Part shown: positions 10,461 through 19,039 of the stretch, one piece after another
How the letters are laid out: every line of letters starts with the position of its first letter
Numbering within the stretch: the first letter of the stretch is position 1
Assembly: GCF_030540825.1 (NCBI RefSeq)
Contig: NZ_JAUOEO010000001.1
Span: 4,911,001 to 4,975,000, forward strand
Length of the DNA stretch: 64,000 nt
Direction: 5' to 3'
Origin: Flavivirga spongiicola
GTDB lineage: Bacteria; Bacteroidota; Bacteroidia; Flavobacteriales; Flavobacteriaceae
Program-made: the position numbers and the translations under genes
The notes under the pieces: model-generated
What the model saw: the letters and a program-made list of their open reading frames with translations, nothing else
Told to the model about the DNA's origin: nothing
The model's database searches: none

Positions 10461-12065
10461 ATGAAAAACCTCCCCCTAATCATGAGCTTATTTATATCTA
10501 TTGGTATTAATGCTCAAATACAAATCTCTAATTTCACATATAACAGTGTAAGCTCGGGCTCACCTTATGGTTTTGTTGAATATAATGATAAAATATATTT
10601 TATAGGTAGAACGGATGGTTTTGGTAGTGAAATATGGCAAAGTGATGGAACTAATATAAATACAAAAATTCTTAAAGACATAAATCCAGGTGAAAGCGAT
10701 GCAATAAACCTCACTCTTCTATCCGCAACTCTTAATAACGAATTATATTTTGTGGCAAAAAGTGTCCACCCTTACATAGGTGGTGAAATATGGAAAACTG
10801 ATGGAACGGAACAAGGAACGACTAAAGTAATAAGTTATACCGGAAGAACTTATGGCCTTACTACTGTAGGGAATCAAATTTATTTTATAGTATTGACCGA
10901 TGAAACCTCCTTAGAAATATGGAAAACAGATGGAACTGCACTTGGGACAACCATGGTAAAAGGAGGCATTAAAGCTTTAAGTCCACCATCATTTCAAGGA
11001 AAGATAAATAATACTTTTATATTCTATGCAGTAATTGATGAATCGGGCTATAAAAACAAGGTATGGAGAAGTGATGGTACTACAAATGGCACTTACCCAA
11101 TCACTGATGATTTAGATGGAAATGGTTCTTCAAACGGTACATTAAGCCAATACATTGAATATAATAATAAATTATATTTTGTTAGCAGATATTTTTTACA
11201 TGAAACCGACGGAACACTTGAAAACACAAAGGTCATTGCTAATTTATGGAATGCAACAACAAACTTAGTAGATTTTAGTGATGTCATAGAGGTAAACAAT
11301 AAATTGTACTTTTTGTTTTATTCTATGGATTTATTAAAATTATCAATATATGAATCGGATGGAACGAGCAGTGGAACTAATGAAATTTATACCGATATTA
11401 GCGATCAGTATTTTTACCCCTCATACTTATCCAAAAAAAATGATGATTTATTGTTCACGACTGTAAACAATACCAAAGGAACATCTCTAAAATCATTAAA
11501 TACAAATAACCATGAAGTATCAGATTTAGTAGAATTAGATAAAAACCTTGCACAGCCCACTACTTTCTTCGATCCATTCAATGCTTGCTCCATTGATAAA
11601 ATTAATGGTACCGATTACATCCTCACTACTAATACAAGTGGAACTCGAAAAAAAGGGAGAATATACAATTCATCTTCAAACACAATAAATGATCCTGAAG
11701 CCTTAAGTTCTTTATATATGAATATACCTAATTTCACAAGTTATGGTATTATTTATAATCAGGAATTATATTATTCAAAAGAAAATCAAGTATGGAAATA
11801 TGACCAAAATAGCCTAAGTAATAAGGCGCAAGCATATAATTTATCAACTTCTATTCATCCAAATCCATCTTCAGGTTTTCTTTATTTAAATACATCCAAT
11901 AAAATTAAAAACATTAGTATTTACGATATAAATAGTAGGCTAATTTTCGAAAACCAAGAATTGAATAATGGCAAAATTGACATTACTGAGTTAAAAAAAG
12001 GAGTTTATTTTTTGAAAATAAATTATAACGGTAATATAGTTACCAAAAAAATTATAAAAAAATAA
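10461..12065 (+). CDS. ELWxxDGT-repeat protein with T9SS C-terminal sorting domain
   Basis: The 534-residue secreted protein has a signal peptide (MKNLPLIMSLFISIGINAQ). It carries at least six ELWxxDGT-type repeats: EIWQSDGTN, EIWKTDGTEQGT, EIWKTDGTALGT, KVWRSDGTTNGT, HETDGTLENT and YESDGTSSGT. They probably form a beta-propeller. The last ~75 residues (SIHPNPSSGFLYL ... GVYFLKINYNGNIVTKK) are a type A sorting domain. That domain is cleaved as cargo crosses the outer membrane through the type IX secretion system, leaving the protein surface-attached or released. The substrate is unknown. Confidence 0.9.
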   Translation: MKNLPLIMSLFISIGINAQIQISNFTYNSVSSGSPYGFVEYNDKIYFIGRTDGFGSEIWQSDGTNINTKILKDINPGESDAINLTLLSATLNNELYFVAKSVHPYIGGEIWKTDGTEQGTTKVISYTGRTYGLTTVGNQIYFIVLTDETSLEIWKTDGTALGTTMVKGGIKALSPPSFQGKINNTFIFYAVIDESGYKNKVWRSDGTTNGTYPITDDLDGNGSSNGTLSQYIEYNNKLYFVSRYFLHETDGTLENTKVIANLWNATTNLVDFSDVIEVNNKLYFLFYSMDLLKLSIYESDGTSSGTNEIYTDISDQYFYPSYLSKKNDDLLFTTVNNTKGTSLKSLNTNNHEVSDLVELDKNLAQPTTFFDPFNACSIDKINGTDYILTTNTSGTRKKGRIYNSSSNTINDPEALSSLYMNIPNFTSYGIIYNQELYYSKENQVWKYDQNSLSNKAQAYNLSTSIHPNPSSGFLYLNTSNKIKNISIYDINSRLIFENQELNNGKIDITELKKGVYFLKINYNGNIVTKKIIKK

Positions 12066-12098
12066 AGACATAAATGATTTAACTAATTAAATATAAAT

Positions 12099-12707
12099 TT
12101 AATTTAAGTAAAGGTTATATTCCTCTATTCCTTTTTTAGTAAGATATGGGAAAACTAAGTTATTTATATATTTTACGTATTTATTCTTTAATTCTATGTT
12201 ATCAAAGCTTTCTGGATGAAGGTTAAGAAAAAAGAAAGTTCTCATAGCCCCACTTAAATCCATTAAATAATTTAAGTCATCTGTAGATAACTCTTCCCTT
12301 AATAGCTTTTGGGCTTGTAGCTGTTTCAATAGTCTCATATAATTCTCTTTCCTAAAGGCATTATCTTTTTCTGCTTTCAAATAAATATCTTTATAACTCC
12401 TTCTAACCTCTACATAATCTACATAGAAGAATAAGTATTTCATTGAAATCTCAAATGTTTTTTGAGGAGCAGCCAAAATCCCGTGAAATAAATTTTGAAA
12501 ATTAAACGATAACATGATTTCACTCGTTTCTGCAACCATATCTTCATATAATTCAAAAATAAGCTCATTTTTTGTTTTAAAATGATAGGTTATATTCCCG
12601 TAACTCTTTTCAAGACTCTTTGCGACCTCTCTTAAAGTGACATTTTTAAACCCTTTTTTATTAAATAACTCTCTGGCTTTATTCTTTATTTTCTCTTTTG
12701 TTTTCAT
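12099..12707 (-). CDS. TetR family transcriptional regulator
   Basis: A 202-residue protein with the N-terminal TetR helix-turn-helix: KNKARELFNKKGFKNVTLRE, then VAKSLEKSYGNITYHFKTKN, where ITYHFKTKNELI is the recognition helix and its follow-on. The C-terminal ~140 residues would be the ligand-binding and dimer domain. The gene diverges from an alpha/beta hydrolase gene across 56 bases that contain a 16-base palindrome. TetR proteins usually repress such neighbours until a ligand binds. Its own -7 box (TATTTTTG on the minus strand, 12716-12723) touches the palindrome, which suggests autoregulation. Confidence 0.88.
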   Translation of the reverse strand: MKTKEKIKNKARELFNKKGFKNVTLREVAKSLEKSYGNITYHFKTKNELIFELYEDMVAETSEIMLSFNFQNLFHGILAAPQKTFEISMKYLFFYVDYVEVRRSYKDIYLKAEKDNAFRKENYMRLLKQLQAQKLLREELSTDDLNYLMDLSGAMRTFFFLNLHPESFDNIELKNKYVKYINNLVFPYLTKKGIEEYNLYLN

Positions 12708-12721
12708 ATTATTTGCAAAAA

Positions 12722-12737
12722 TAGTCCAAATGGACTA
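12722..12737. promoter_or_regulatory. Candidate TetR operator between divergent promoters
   Basis: TAGTCCAAATGGACTA has perfect 7-base arms around AA. A consensus -7 box for the TetR gene (TATTTTTG, minus strand, 12716-12723) overlaps its left end. A near-consensus -7 (TAATTTTA, 12736-12743) for the hydrolase overlaps its right end. One bound dimer would block both promoters. Confidence 0.65.
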
Positions 12738-12763
12738 ATTTTAGAAATTAAATAAACTAAGTG

Positions 12764-13627
12764 ATGTCTGCAATATACAAGAATAAACAAGTCAAAAAAG
12801 CTTTAATGAAACTATACGAAGAAAAACTAGAGGGTTTGGATATCGAATATACTGAAATCGATATTGACACTCAATTTGGCAGAACAAGAATAATTAAGAC
12901 CGGGAATCCGAAAGGCAAAAAGGTTGTATTATTTCATGGATATAATGCCGGAGCGCCAGTAACATTAGAAGCTGTTAAAGAATTAAGAAACATTTATTGT
13001 TTTTATGCTATTGATACCATCGGGCAAGCAACAAAAAGTGCTGAAACGAAAATGAACATAAAAGATGATTCTTTTGCTATTTGGTCTGATGAAGTTCTTG
13101 AAAAATTAAATATTAATAAAGGGAACATTATAGGTATTTCATATGGTGCATTTATTGTTCAAAAACTCATTACATATAGGCCTCAAAGAGTTAAAAAATG
13201 TGTTTTTGTTGTTCCCAGCGGTATTGTAAATGGTAATATATGGGAATCAATGACTAAACTCACAATTCCATTGATACGTTTTAAGATCACAAAAAAAGAG
13301 CGCCATCTTAAAGCTTTTTTAAATGCTTTCGTTCCAGAAGGTGATAAATTCATGTTTAAAATGCTCAAACTAATAATGGAGGGGGTAAAACTTGATACTA
13401 GAATACCAGCTTTACTAAAAAGAAAGCATATTAAGCATTTTAACAAGCCTGTTTATATAATGTCAGCATCAAATGATATTTACTTTCCTAGTAAAAAGAT
13501 TGCAAAAAAAAGCAAATCTCTATTCAACAACCTCAAAGAAGTATATCTTTTAGAAAACTCAAAACATATGCCTTCGAAAAACACATTTGGCGAAATACAA
13601 TTTAAGATTAAAGAATGGATAAACTGA
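12764..13627 (+). CDS. Alpha/beta hydrolase, TetR-linked
   Basis: A 287-residue alpha/beta-fold hydrolase. KKVVLFHGYNAGAP is the oxyanion region and IIGISYGAF holds the nucleophile elbow G-x-S-x-G. The late MSASNDIYFPSKK and LENSKHMPSK supply the Asp and His of the triad. There is no signal peptide, so it is cytoplasmic. GTG and ATG stand next to each other at the start; I chose the ATG at 12764. Control by the divergent TetR is suggested by the palindrome in the shared promoter region. The natural ester or other substrate cannot be read from the sequence. Confidence 0.85.
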   Translation: MSAIYKNKQVKKALMKLYEEKLEGLDIEYTEIDIDTQFGRTRIIKTGNPKGKKVVLFHGYNAGAPVTLEAVKELRNIYCFYAIDTIGQATKSAETKMNIKDDSFAIWSDEVLEKLNINKGNIIGISYGAFIVQKLITYRPQRVKKCVFVVPSGIVNGNIWESMTKLTIPLIRFKITKKERHLKAFLNAFVPEGDKFMFKMLKLIMEGVKLDTRIPALLKRKHIKHFNKPVYIMSASNDIYFPSKKIAKKSKSLFNNLKEVYLLENSKHMPSKNTFGEIQFKIKEWIN

Positions 13628-13629
13628 GC

Positions 13630-13810
13630 TTACTTCAAATACTGTCTTTAAATATTTCTAATCAAATCCGCCAGCCATTTATTTTTAAATCATAGACCTA
13701 TGTAAACATATCTCCAAGCTTTCCTTTTGAAAACCCATTGTTATGGTACCATACACATAATATTCTGGTAAATCAATTAGGTACCAGTCCTTACATTTAC
13801 CAAAAGACAC
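13630..13810 (-). pseudogene. Decayed copy of the DUF3820 gene
   Basis: Read on the minus strand, this stretch aligns along about 180 bases with the intact DUF3820 gene at 14327-14554. It keeps recognisable peptides such as YLIDLPEYY and KGKLGDM. Compared with the intact copy it has a 2-base deletion after the PEYY codons, an in-frame TAG before VYDLK, a 1-base deletion after KINGW and a GTG in place of the internal ATG. The first 15 codons are not recognisable. It ends two bases after the hydrolase stop. It looks like one member of a local duplication that has been inactivated. Confidence 0.85.
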
Positions 13811-13978
13811 TCATAATGCATTTCACATTCAAATTGGTATTAATCATCTTCCTTATAGAAATAGAATATACTTAAAAAAATGCAATACATTTAAAAAGAT
13901 TCGTCTATCTAATTGAAGGCTATTCAAAAAAGCTTTCAAACAAATTAAGAATCAAGTATAAACAAAGAAACAACTTAA

Positions 13979-14233
13979 ATGCTTAGCTTTTTTTATTATA
14001 ATTATAAGTCGCGTACAAAACTATTCATATTCAAAACAGATATTGAAACAAAAAACAAGGTAAAAACAATTAAATCATTCCTTGATAGCCATCCTTATAT
14101 TATAAAATGGTCTATAGACGTTGAACATACAGATAATGTATTGAAGATTGAAGCTAGAAATAACTTAAGTAAAAACGATATTATTAGTCAAATAAAAACT
14201 CAAGGGTTTTATTGCTCCCTATTGACAGATTAA
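13979..14233 (+). CDS. Small HMA-like (ferredoxin-fold) protein lacking CxxC
   Basis: An 84-residue frame whose core, LFIFKTDIETKNKVKTIKSF ... NNLSKNDIISQIKTQGFYC, has the beta-alpha-beta-beta-alpha-beta spacing of heavy-metal-associated domains. The metal-binding CxxC loop is replaced by TDIETKN, so copper binding is unlikely; a single Cys sits near the C-terminus. Similar small proteins are frequent in Flavobacteriaceae and have no known function. The real start may lie downstream of the given ATG, because MLSFFYYNYKSRTK is not part of the fold. It sits between the intact and the decayed DUF3820 copies. Confidence 0.65.
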   Translation: MLSFFYYNYKSRTKLFIFKTDIETKNKVKTIKSFLDSHPYIIKWSIDVEHTDNVLKIEARNNLSKNDIISQIKTQGFYCSLLTD

Positions 14234-14326
14234 TTTTTAATTGTCATATTTATAATTCTAACCTTAATGTTCCTCAATACACCACGCCTTGGCATGGCAC
14301 TCAAAGTTGCTCAAACATTATTCACA

Positions 14327-14554
14327 CTATTTAGGGTACTGTCTCTGAATGTTCCGAATCAAATCCTCCAACCCATTCATTTTTAAATCATAAACTTGTG
14401 TAAGCATATCCCCTAGCTTTCCTTTTGGAAACCCTTTGTTATGATACCATACTATGTAATATTCCGGCAAATCAATTAAGTAACGGTCTTTATATTTACC
14501 AAAAGGCATTTTGGTATGTGCCAAATCTATAAGAAATTGTTTGTCTGGAAGCAT
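14327..14554 (-). CDS. DUF3820 family small protein
   Basis: A 75-residue protein with the DUF3820 signature: MPFGKYKDRYLIDLPEYYIV, then WYHNKGFPKGKLGDML. Family members are annotated as putative quorum-sensing-regulated virulence factors, but no biochemical role is established. It begins 4 bases after the DUF922 gene and is probably translated from the same message. A decayed paralogue lies 500 bases away on the same strand. Confidence 0.88.
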   Translation of the reverse strand: MLPDKQFLIDLAHTKMPFGKYKDRYLIDLPEYYIVWYHNKGFPKGKLGDMLTQVYDLKMNGLEDLIRNIQRQYPK

Positions 14555-14558
14555 GTAT

Positions 14559-15098
14559 TTAATCTACCGATTTATATTTCGCGAGTTTTTTTAATTCGTT
14601 AGTTATATATATTTTCCATTTTGTTTGAGCATCAACATTTCTGGAATAATTGGTTTCAGAATCATATCTATTTTGCAGTTGTGAAAGCTCTTTATTAATG
14701 GTATTATGAATACTTTTTAATTGGTCTCTAACACTATTAGATATTTTTACCTGATCTATTCGTTGTCTAAATTTACGTGCATGCAACTCCGTAATATCAA
14801 AATGTAACTGTTCATGATCTAAAACATGACTATCTGCTTGTTCTTTTTTATACCATGATTTTTCCGGATAAAAATGCGCATGCACTTCGGAAGTAAAACC
14901 TACCACTTGGTCATCTGTTGTGCTTACCGAAAAACCAAACGTAATACCCGATGCCGTTACGGCTACGGCACTCACATGTTTATTGGGTGCGTCTTTAAAA
15001 TCTGACCAGGATAATTTATAAGACTCGTTCCAGGACATGGCTGACTCGTCTTGTTGAATACAAAGAAAACAGCATATAATAAAGAATAGTCTAATCAC
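14559..15098 (-). CDS. DUF922 predicted zinc metalloprotease-like secreted protein
   Basis: A 179-residue protein with a hydrophobic N-terminus (MIRLFFIICCFLCIQQ), then the DUF922 pattern SYKLSWSDFKDAP, FTSEVHAHFYPEKSW and VLDHEQLHFDITELHARKFR. HEQLH at 95-99 is an HExxH zinc motif. The downstream ELHARKFR helix probably holds a further ligand. DUF922 is regarded as a secreted Zn-dependent protease family, though activity is largely unproven. The gene precedes the DUF3820 gene with a 4-base gap, so they form a small operon. Confidence 0.85.
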   Translation of the reverse strand: MIRLFFIICCFLCIQQDESAMSWNESYKLSWSDFKDAPNKHVSAVAVTASGITFGFSVSTTDDQVVGFTSEVHAHFYPEKSWYKKEQADSHVLDHEQLHFDITELHARKFRQRIDQVKISNSVRDQLKSIHNTINKELSQLQNRYDSETNYSRNVDAQTKWKIYITNELKKLAKYKSVD

Positions 15099-15229
15099 AA
15101 GGTTTATTAAAATTAAATTTGTTGCTAGGAATTTTTATAAAACATCTATTTCTGTTAGTCATTCAACAGATTGTCGCAGTCGCACTTCCTTCGCAATGGC
15201 ATATACAAAACGTATAACCTATAAGCTTA

Positions 15230-17161
15230 TTATTTTACCTCAACAATGGTTAAATCATCATACATTACCAAATACACCGTATTGTTATAATAGCCACCAA
15301 AAAGTTTCTTTTTGTATGCAAATTTATTTTCTACATATTCGGTAAGCGATGCCTCATTAACTGACATATACAGATCTTCTGAAGATACTAAACGCAATAC
15401 AACATCCATGGTTAAATCGAAACCTTTAACAGCTCTATTATTAGGTGTTGTATTATACATTTGTTTATACTTTTTAACAAAGGCATTATTATCATTTTCA
15501 TTATACGCTCTTGACATCGTTGCAAAATGAAATTGTAAATCTGATAAATGGATGTTATCCACCGCATCATCTTCAAAAGCGGAATTGATATTGGTAGTAA
15601 CCAATACAATCTCTATAGCTTCTTTTCTTTCTTGTTTATTCTCTTCTTGAATTAATGATGCCAAAATACTTGTTACATTGGAAACAAATCCAGAATCCTG
15701 AGTTTCTAAAAACACGATATTTTTTCCTGGTTTTAACTCATCCTGAATATCATCCTTACTCACAAAGTACTTGTCTTCACCTTTTTTATCCTTCCTAGAA
15801 AGAATTTGTTTGGCATAATTAAACTCCCGCTTAAGATCATCAGAAACCGGTTTATTTTTAGTGTCCGAGATAATTATAATATTACTGGTTAAAGTATCAG
15901 CTCTTACAAAATTTACAATCTTCTTTTTTAATAGATCATTAGATGGTCTTGACTGAAATACATTATCATATAACTTTAAGTTGATTCCTATTGGTGATAT
16001 AACCGGTGTATTATACTTCCTTAATTCCGAAGCAACTTCTTCAAAATTATCAGGAGTTAATGGACCTATAACAGCATCAACATTTTCAAAGTCATTTTTA
16101 TCAATAATATGCTTTACTTCACCTATTTCATGTTTAGTATCGTACACATCTACTTTAAGAGAAACCCCTAAAGCTTTAAGAGAATCCAACGCCATTAAAA
16201 CACCTGAATGAAAATCTAGTGAGGCATTTAAATATGGATCTTTTTGAATACTTTTCTTGGTATCTGATGCAGAATCGAAATCTACCCGATTTAGTTTAAA
16301 AGGCAGCATAATAGCTATATGCTTTGTATTAAAATCGGTAATACTATCTACTAAATTAATCTTGTAAGAATCTAACCCTATAATACCATTGGCTAAATTA
16401 GAATATGGTATTTTTAAGATCATTCCTACTTTTAATCCACCTTCTTTTAAAATTGGATTTAAAGCTTCTAGTTCTGTCTGCTCCAAACCTAATTTAATTT
16501 TTAGTCTATAAAACCCTTCTTTTGGTAATACTTTATAATAGCTATACTGTTCGTCTACTTCTTTTTCTTCTTCATCGCCTATATTTGGTACATTTAAGAT
16601 TTGTCCTTCTTGCAATACCTCACCCATCTCAGGGTTAAGTTCTTCAAGCTCTTTAACTGTTATCCCAAATTTATAAGCAATACGCCATTTGCCTTCTTTA
16701 GGAAGTACTGTGTAAGTTTTAGTAAGTTCATTAACTTCCTCAACCTCTGTAACTTTAAATATTGGGATTTGAAGTTTATCTCCTTTTCGTAAAGGTTCAG
16801 CATATAAAAATTTATTATGCTTTTTAATTTCTTCAACAGTCACATTATACTGTTGCGATAAGCTATAAAGTGTTTGCCTTTTTTTGGTTCTATGTTTTTT
16901 AAAGCCCTCTAATTCTTTAGTTATAGTTATTTTAGGGGGTGAAACTTTAGATTTTGGGATAATTAAAACCGAATTAATTCTTAACTCCTTTTGGGCATCC
17001 GGGTTTAAACTGTAAATATCTGAAGGGGTTACTAAGTATTTTTTTGCAATACTTTCAATGGTTTCTCCTTGTTTAACCTTATGAGTGCTATAATTTTGAG
17101 CTTGAGCAGTACCAAAACTAAATAATAGTACTAAACATAAAACGAAAAAGAATTTATTCAT
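15230..17161 (-). CDS. LysM-repeat protein with a periplasmic-binding (type 1) domain
   Basis: Starting at the ATG at 17159-17161 gives 643 residues with a clear signal peptide (MNKFFFVLCLVLLFSFGTAQAQ); the upstream ATG only adds a polar tail. Four LysM motifs occupy about residues 24-260: HKVKQGETIESIAKKY, KKRQTLYSLSQQY, TVLPKEGKWRIAYKFG and KVLPKEGFYRLKIKLG. The C-terminal ~370 residues resemble receptor-family ligand-binding domains of branched-chain amino-acid transporters (HIAIMLPFKLN, DVDAVIGPLTPDNF-like and NTPVISPIG). It is probably a periplasmic, peptidoglycan-attached protein. No ABC transporter genes are nearby, so a transport role is not supported. Confidence 0.85.
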   Translation of the reverse strand: MNKFFFVLCLVLLFSFGTAQAQNYSTHKVKQGETIESIAKKYLVTPSDIYSLNPDAQKELRINSVLIIPKSKVSPPKITITKELEGFKKHRTKKRQTLYSLSQQYNVTVEEIKKHNKFLYAEPLRKGDKLQIPIFKVTEVEEVNELTKTYTVLPKEGKWRIAYKFGITVKELEELNPEMGEVLQEGQILNVPNIGDEEEKEVDEQYSYYKVLPKEGFYRLKIKLGLEQTELEALNPILKEGGLKVGMILKIPYSNLANGIIGLDSYKINLVDSITDFNTKHIAIMLPFKLNRVDFDSASDTKKSIQKDPYLNASLDFHSGVLMALDSLKALGVSLKVDVYDTKHEIGEVKHIIDKNDFENVDAVIGPLTPDNFEEVASELRKYNTPVISPIGINLKLYDNVFQSRPSNDLLKKKIVNFVRADTLTSNIIIISDTKNKPVSDDLKREFNYAKQILSRKDKKGEDKYFVSKDDIQDELKPGKNIVFLETQDSGFVSNVTSILASLIQEENKQERKEAIEIVLVTTNINSAFEDDAVDNIHLSDLQFHFATMSRAYNENDNNAFVKKYKQMYNTTPNNRAVKGFDLTMDVVLRLVSSEDLYMSVNEASLTEYVENKFAYKKKLFGGYYNNTVYLVMYDDLTIVEVK

Positions 17162-17382
17162 GTAATCTGTTTTTAAATGGCGTTTAAGGGGCATTCCCGC
17201 GATTTTATTCAGGGTAAACGATCCTTTCTTTTTTTAATGATACATATAGTATGCCAAAAAAAATACGGCGTGCAACCTGACAATATTTTTGAGTTCACTT
17301 ATTTATATACGGTTGTTTATAATAACTAAGATGATTTCAAAAAATAAATATAGTTTATAAATATTATAACGTCCAACTTAAT

Positions 17383-17444
17383 AATGTTATTTTGGTTTAT
17401 TTATATCATAATTTATAATGATATAAATAAACCAAAATAACATT
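17383..17444 (-). terminator. guaA: 27-base perfect hairpin at the guaA 3' end
   Basis: The arms 17383-17409 and 17418-17444 are perfect 27-base complements around an 8-base loop. The right arm overlaps the last bases of the guaA stop codon. It should terminate guaA transcription before the LysM gene and could protect the mRNA end. Confidence 0.75.
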
Positions 17445-18978
17445 ACTCCCACTCAATAGTAGCTGGTGGCTTTGAACTAATATCATAAACTACCCTATTA
17501 ACGCCTTTTACTTTATTTATTATATCGTTTGATGTTTTTTGTAGAAATTCATATGGTAAATTCACCCAATCGGCTGTCATACCATCCGTACTTTCTACTG
17601 CTCTAAGCGCTACACATTTTTCATAGGTACGCTCATCTCCCATAACACCAACACTATTAACCGGAAGTAGCATGGCTCCTGCTTGCCAAACATTGTCATA
17701 TAGATTCCATTCTTTTAAACCATTTATAAAAATGGCATCAACTTCTTGTAGAATACGTACTTTTTCTGCAGTTATATCTCCTAAAATACGAATCCCTAAT
17801 CCTGGTCCGGGAAATGGGTGACGTCCTAAAAGTTCTGGATCAATTCCCAAAGTAGCTCCTACACGCCTAACTTCATCCTTAAAAATGGCTCTTAGAGGTT
17901 CTACTATTTCGAGTTTCATAAAATCCGGTAAACCTCCTACATTATGATGACTTTTTATAGTTGCAGAAGGGCCTCCTGTTGCAGAAACACTTTCAATAAC
18001 ATCTGGATAAATAGTCCCCTGTGCTAACCATTTTACATCTTCTAGCTTATGTGCTTCATCATCAAAGACTTCAATAAATGCATTTCCTATGGCTTTACGT
18101 TTTTTCTCAGGATCTTCTATGCCAGCCAAAGCATCTAGAAAACGTTGTGAAGCGTCAACACCTTTTACATTGAGTCCCATCCCTTCATATTGATTTAAAA
18201 CATTTTGGAATTCGTTTTTACGAAGTAACCCGTTGTTTACAAATATGCAGTACAGGTTTTTACCAATCGCTTTGTTAAGTAAGACTGCTGCGACTGTGGA
18301 GTCTACGCCTCCAGAAAGTCCCAGTACGACTTTATCATTTCCTACCTTTTCTTGAATGGCTTCAACGGTTTCTTCTACAAAAGAGTCTGGTGTCCAATCT
18401 TGATGAAGTCCAGCTATACTCACTAAAAAGTTTTCTAATATTTGTTTCCCATCTGTTGAATGATATACTTCAGGGTGAAATTGAATGGCGTACGTTTGCT
18501 CTCCTTCAATTTTATATGCCGCATTTTTTACATCATGTGTACTTGCTATTAAAACACTACCAGTTGGTAATTCTTTAATAGTATCACTATGACTCATCCA
18601 AACTTGACTCCCTTCACTAACATTTTCGAAGAAAGGGTCGTCCGTTTTTATGAATGATAAATTGGCTCGACCATATTCTCTGGTATTGGAAGGTGCGACT
18701 TCACCACCTGAGAAATGCGCCAAATACTGTGCTCCATAGCATACCCCTAAAAGCGGCTTTTTACCACGTATTTGAGATAAATCCGGATGTAACGCTTCCT
18801 TGCCTCTTACAGAAAATGGGCTACCAGAAAGTATAACGGCTTTATAGCTTTCTATATTTGTTGGAATCTTATTAAATGGATGTATTTCGGAGTAAATGTT
18901 GAGTTCCCTAACTCGACGGGCAATAAGTTGTGTGTATTGCGATCCGAAGTCTAAAATTAGTACCTTGTCATGTTGCAT
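17443..18978 (-). CDS. guaA: GMP synthase (glutamine-hydrolysing)
   Basis: GuaA aminates XMP to GMP with ATP and glutamine in the cytoplasm. The 511-residue protein has the amidotransferase domain first, with Cys in [12 protein letters not shown] and the His/Glu pair in [10 protein letters not shown]. The ATP-pyrophosphatase domain follows with [16 protein letters not shown], then the dimerisation domain with [16 protein letters not shown] and the invariant end [13 protein letters not shown] two codons upstream is in frame, but [14 protein letters not shown] is the usual start. Confidence 0.98.
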   Translation of the reverse strand: MQHDKVLILDFGSQYTQLIARRVRELNIYSEIHPFNKIPTNIESYKAVILSGSPFSVRGKEALHPDLSQIRGKKPLLGVCYGAQYLAHFSGGEVAPSNTREYGRANLSFIKTDDPFFENVSEGSQVWMSHSDTIKELPTGSVLIASTHDVKNAAYKIEGEQTYAIQFHPEVYHSTDGKQILENFLVSIAGLHQDWTPDSFVEETVEAIQEKVGNDKVVLGLSGGVDSTVAAVLLNKAIGKNLYCIFVNNGLLRKNEFQNVLNQYEGMGLNVKGVDASQRFLDALAGIEDPEKKRKAIGNAFIEVFDDEAHKLEDVKWLAQGTIYPDVIESVSATGGPSATIKSHHNVGGLPDFMKLEIVEPLRAIFKDEVRRVGATLGIDPELLGRHPFPGPGLGIRILGDITAEKVRILQEVDAIFINGLKEWNLYDNVWQAGAMLLPVNSVGVMGDERTYEKCVALRAVESTDGMTADWVNLPYEFLQKTSNDIINKVKGVNRVVYDISSKPPATIEWE

Positions 18979-19039
18979 GCGCAAAAGTAATAATTGATTT
19001 TAGAATGACGAATATATGACTATCGATTTTTTAAAATTT

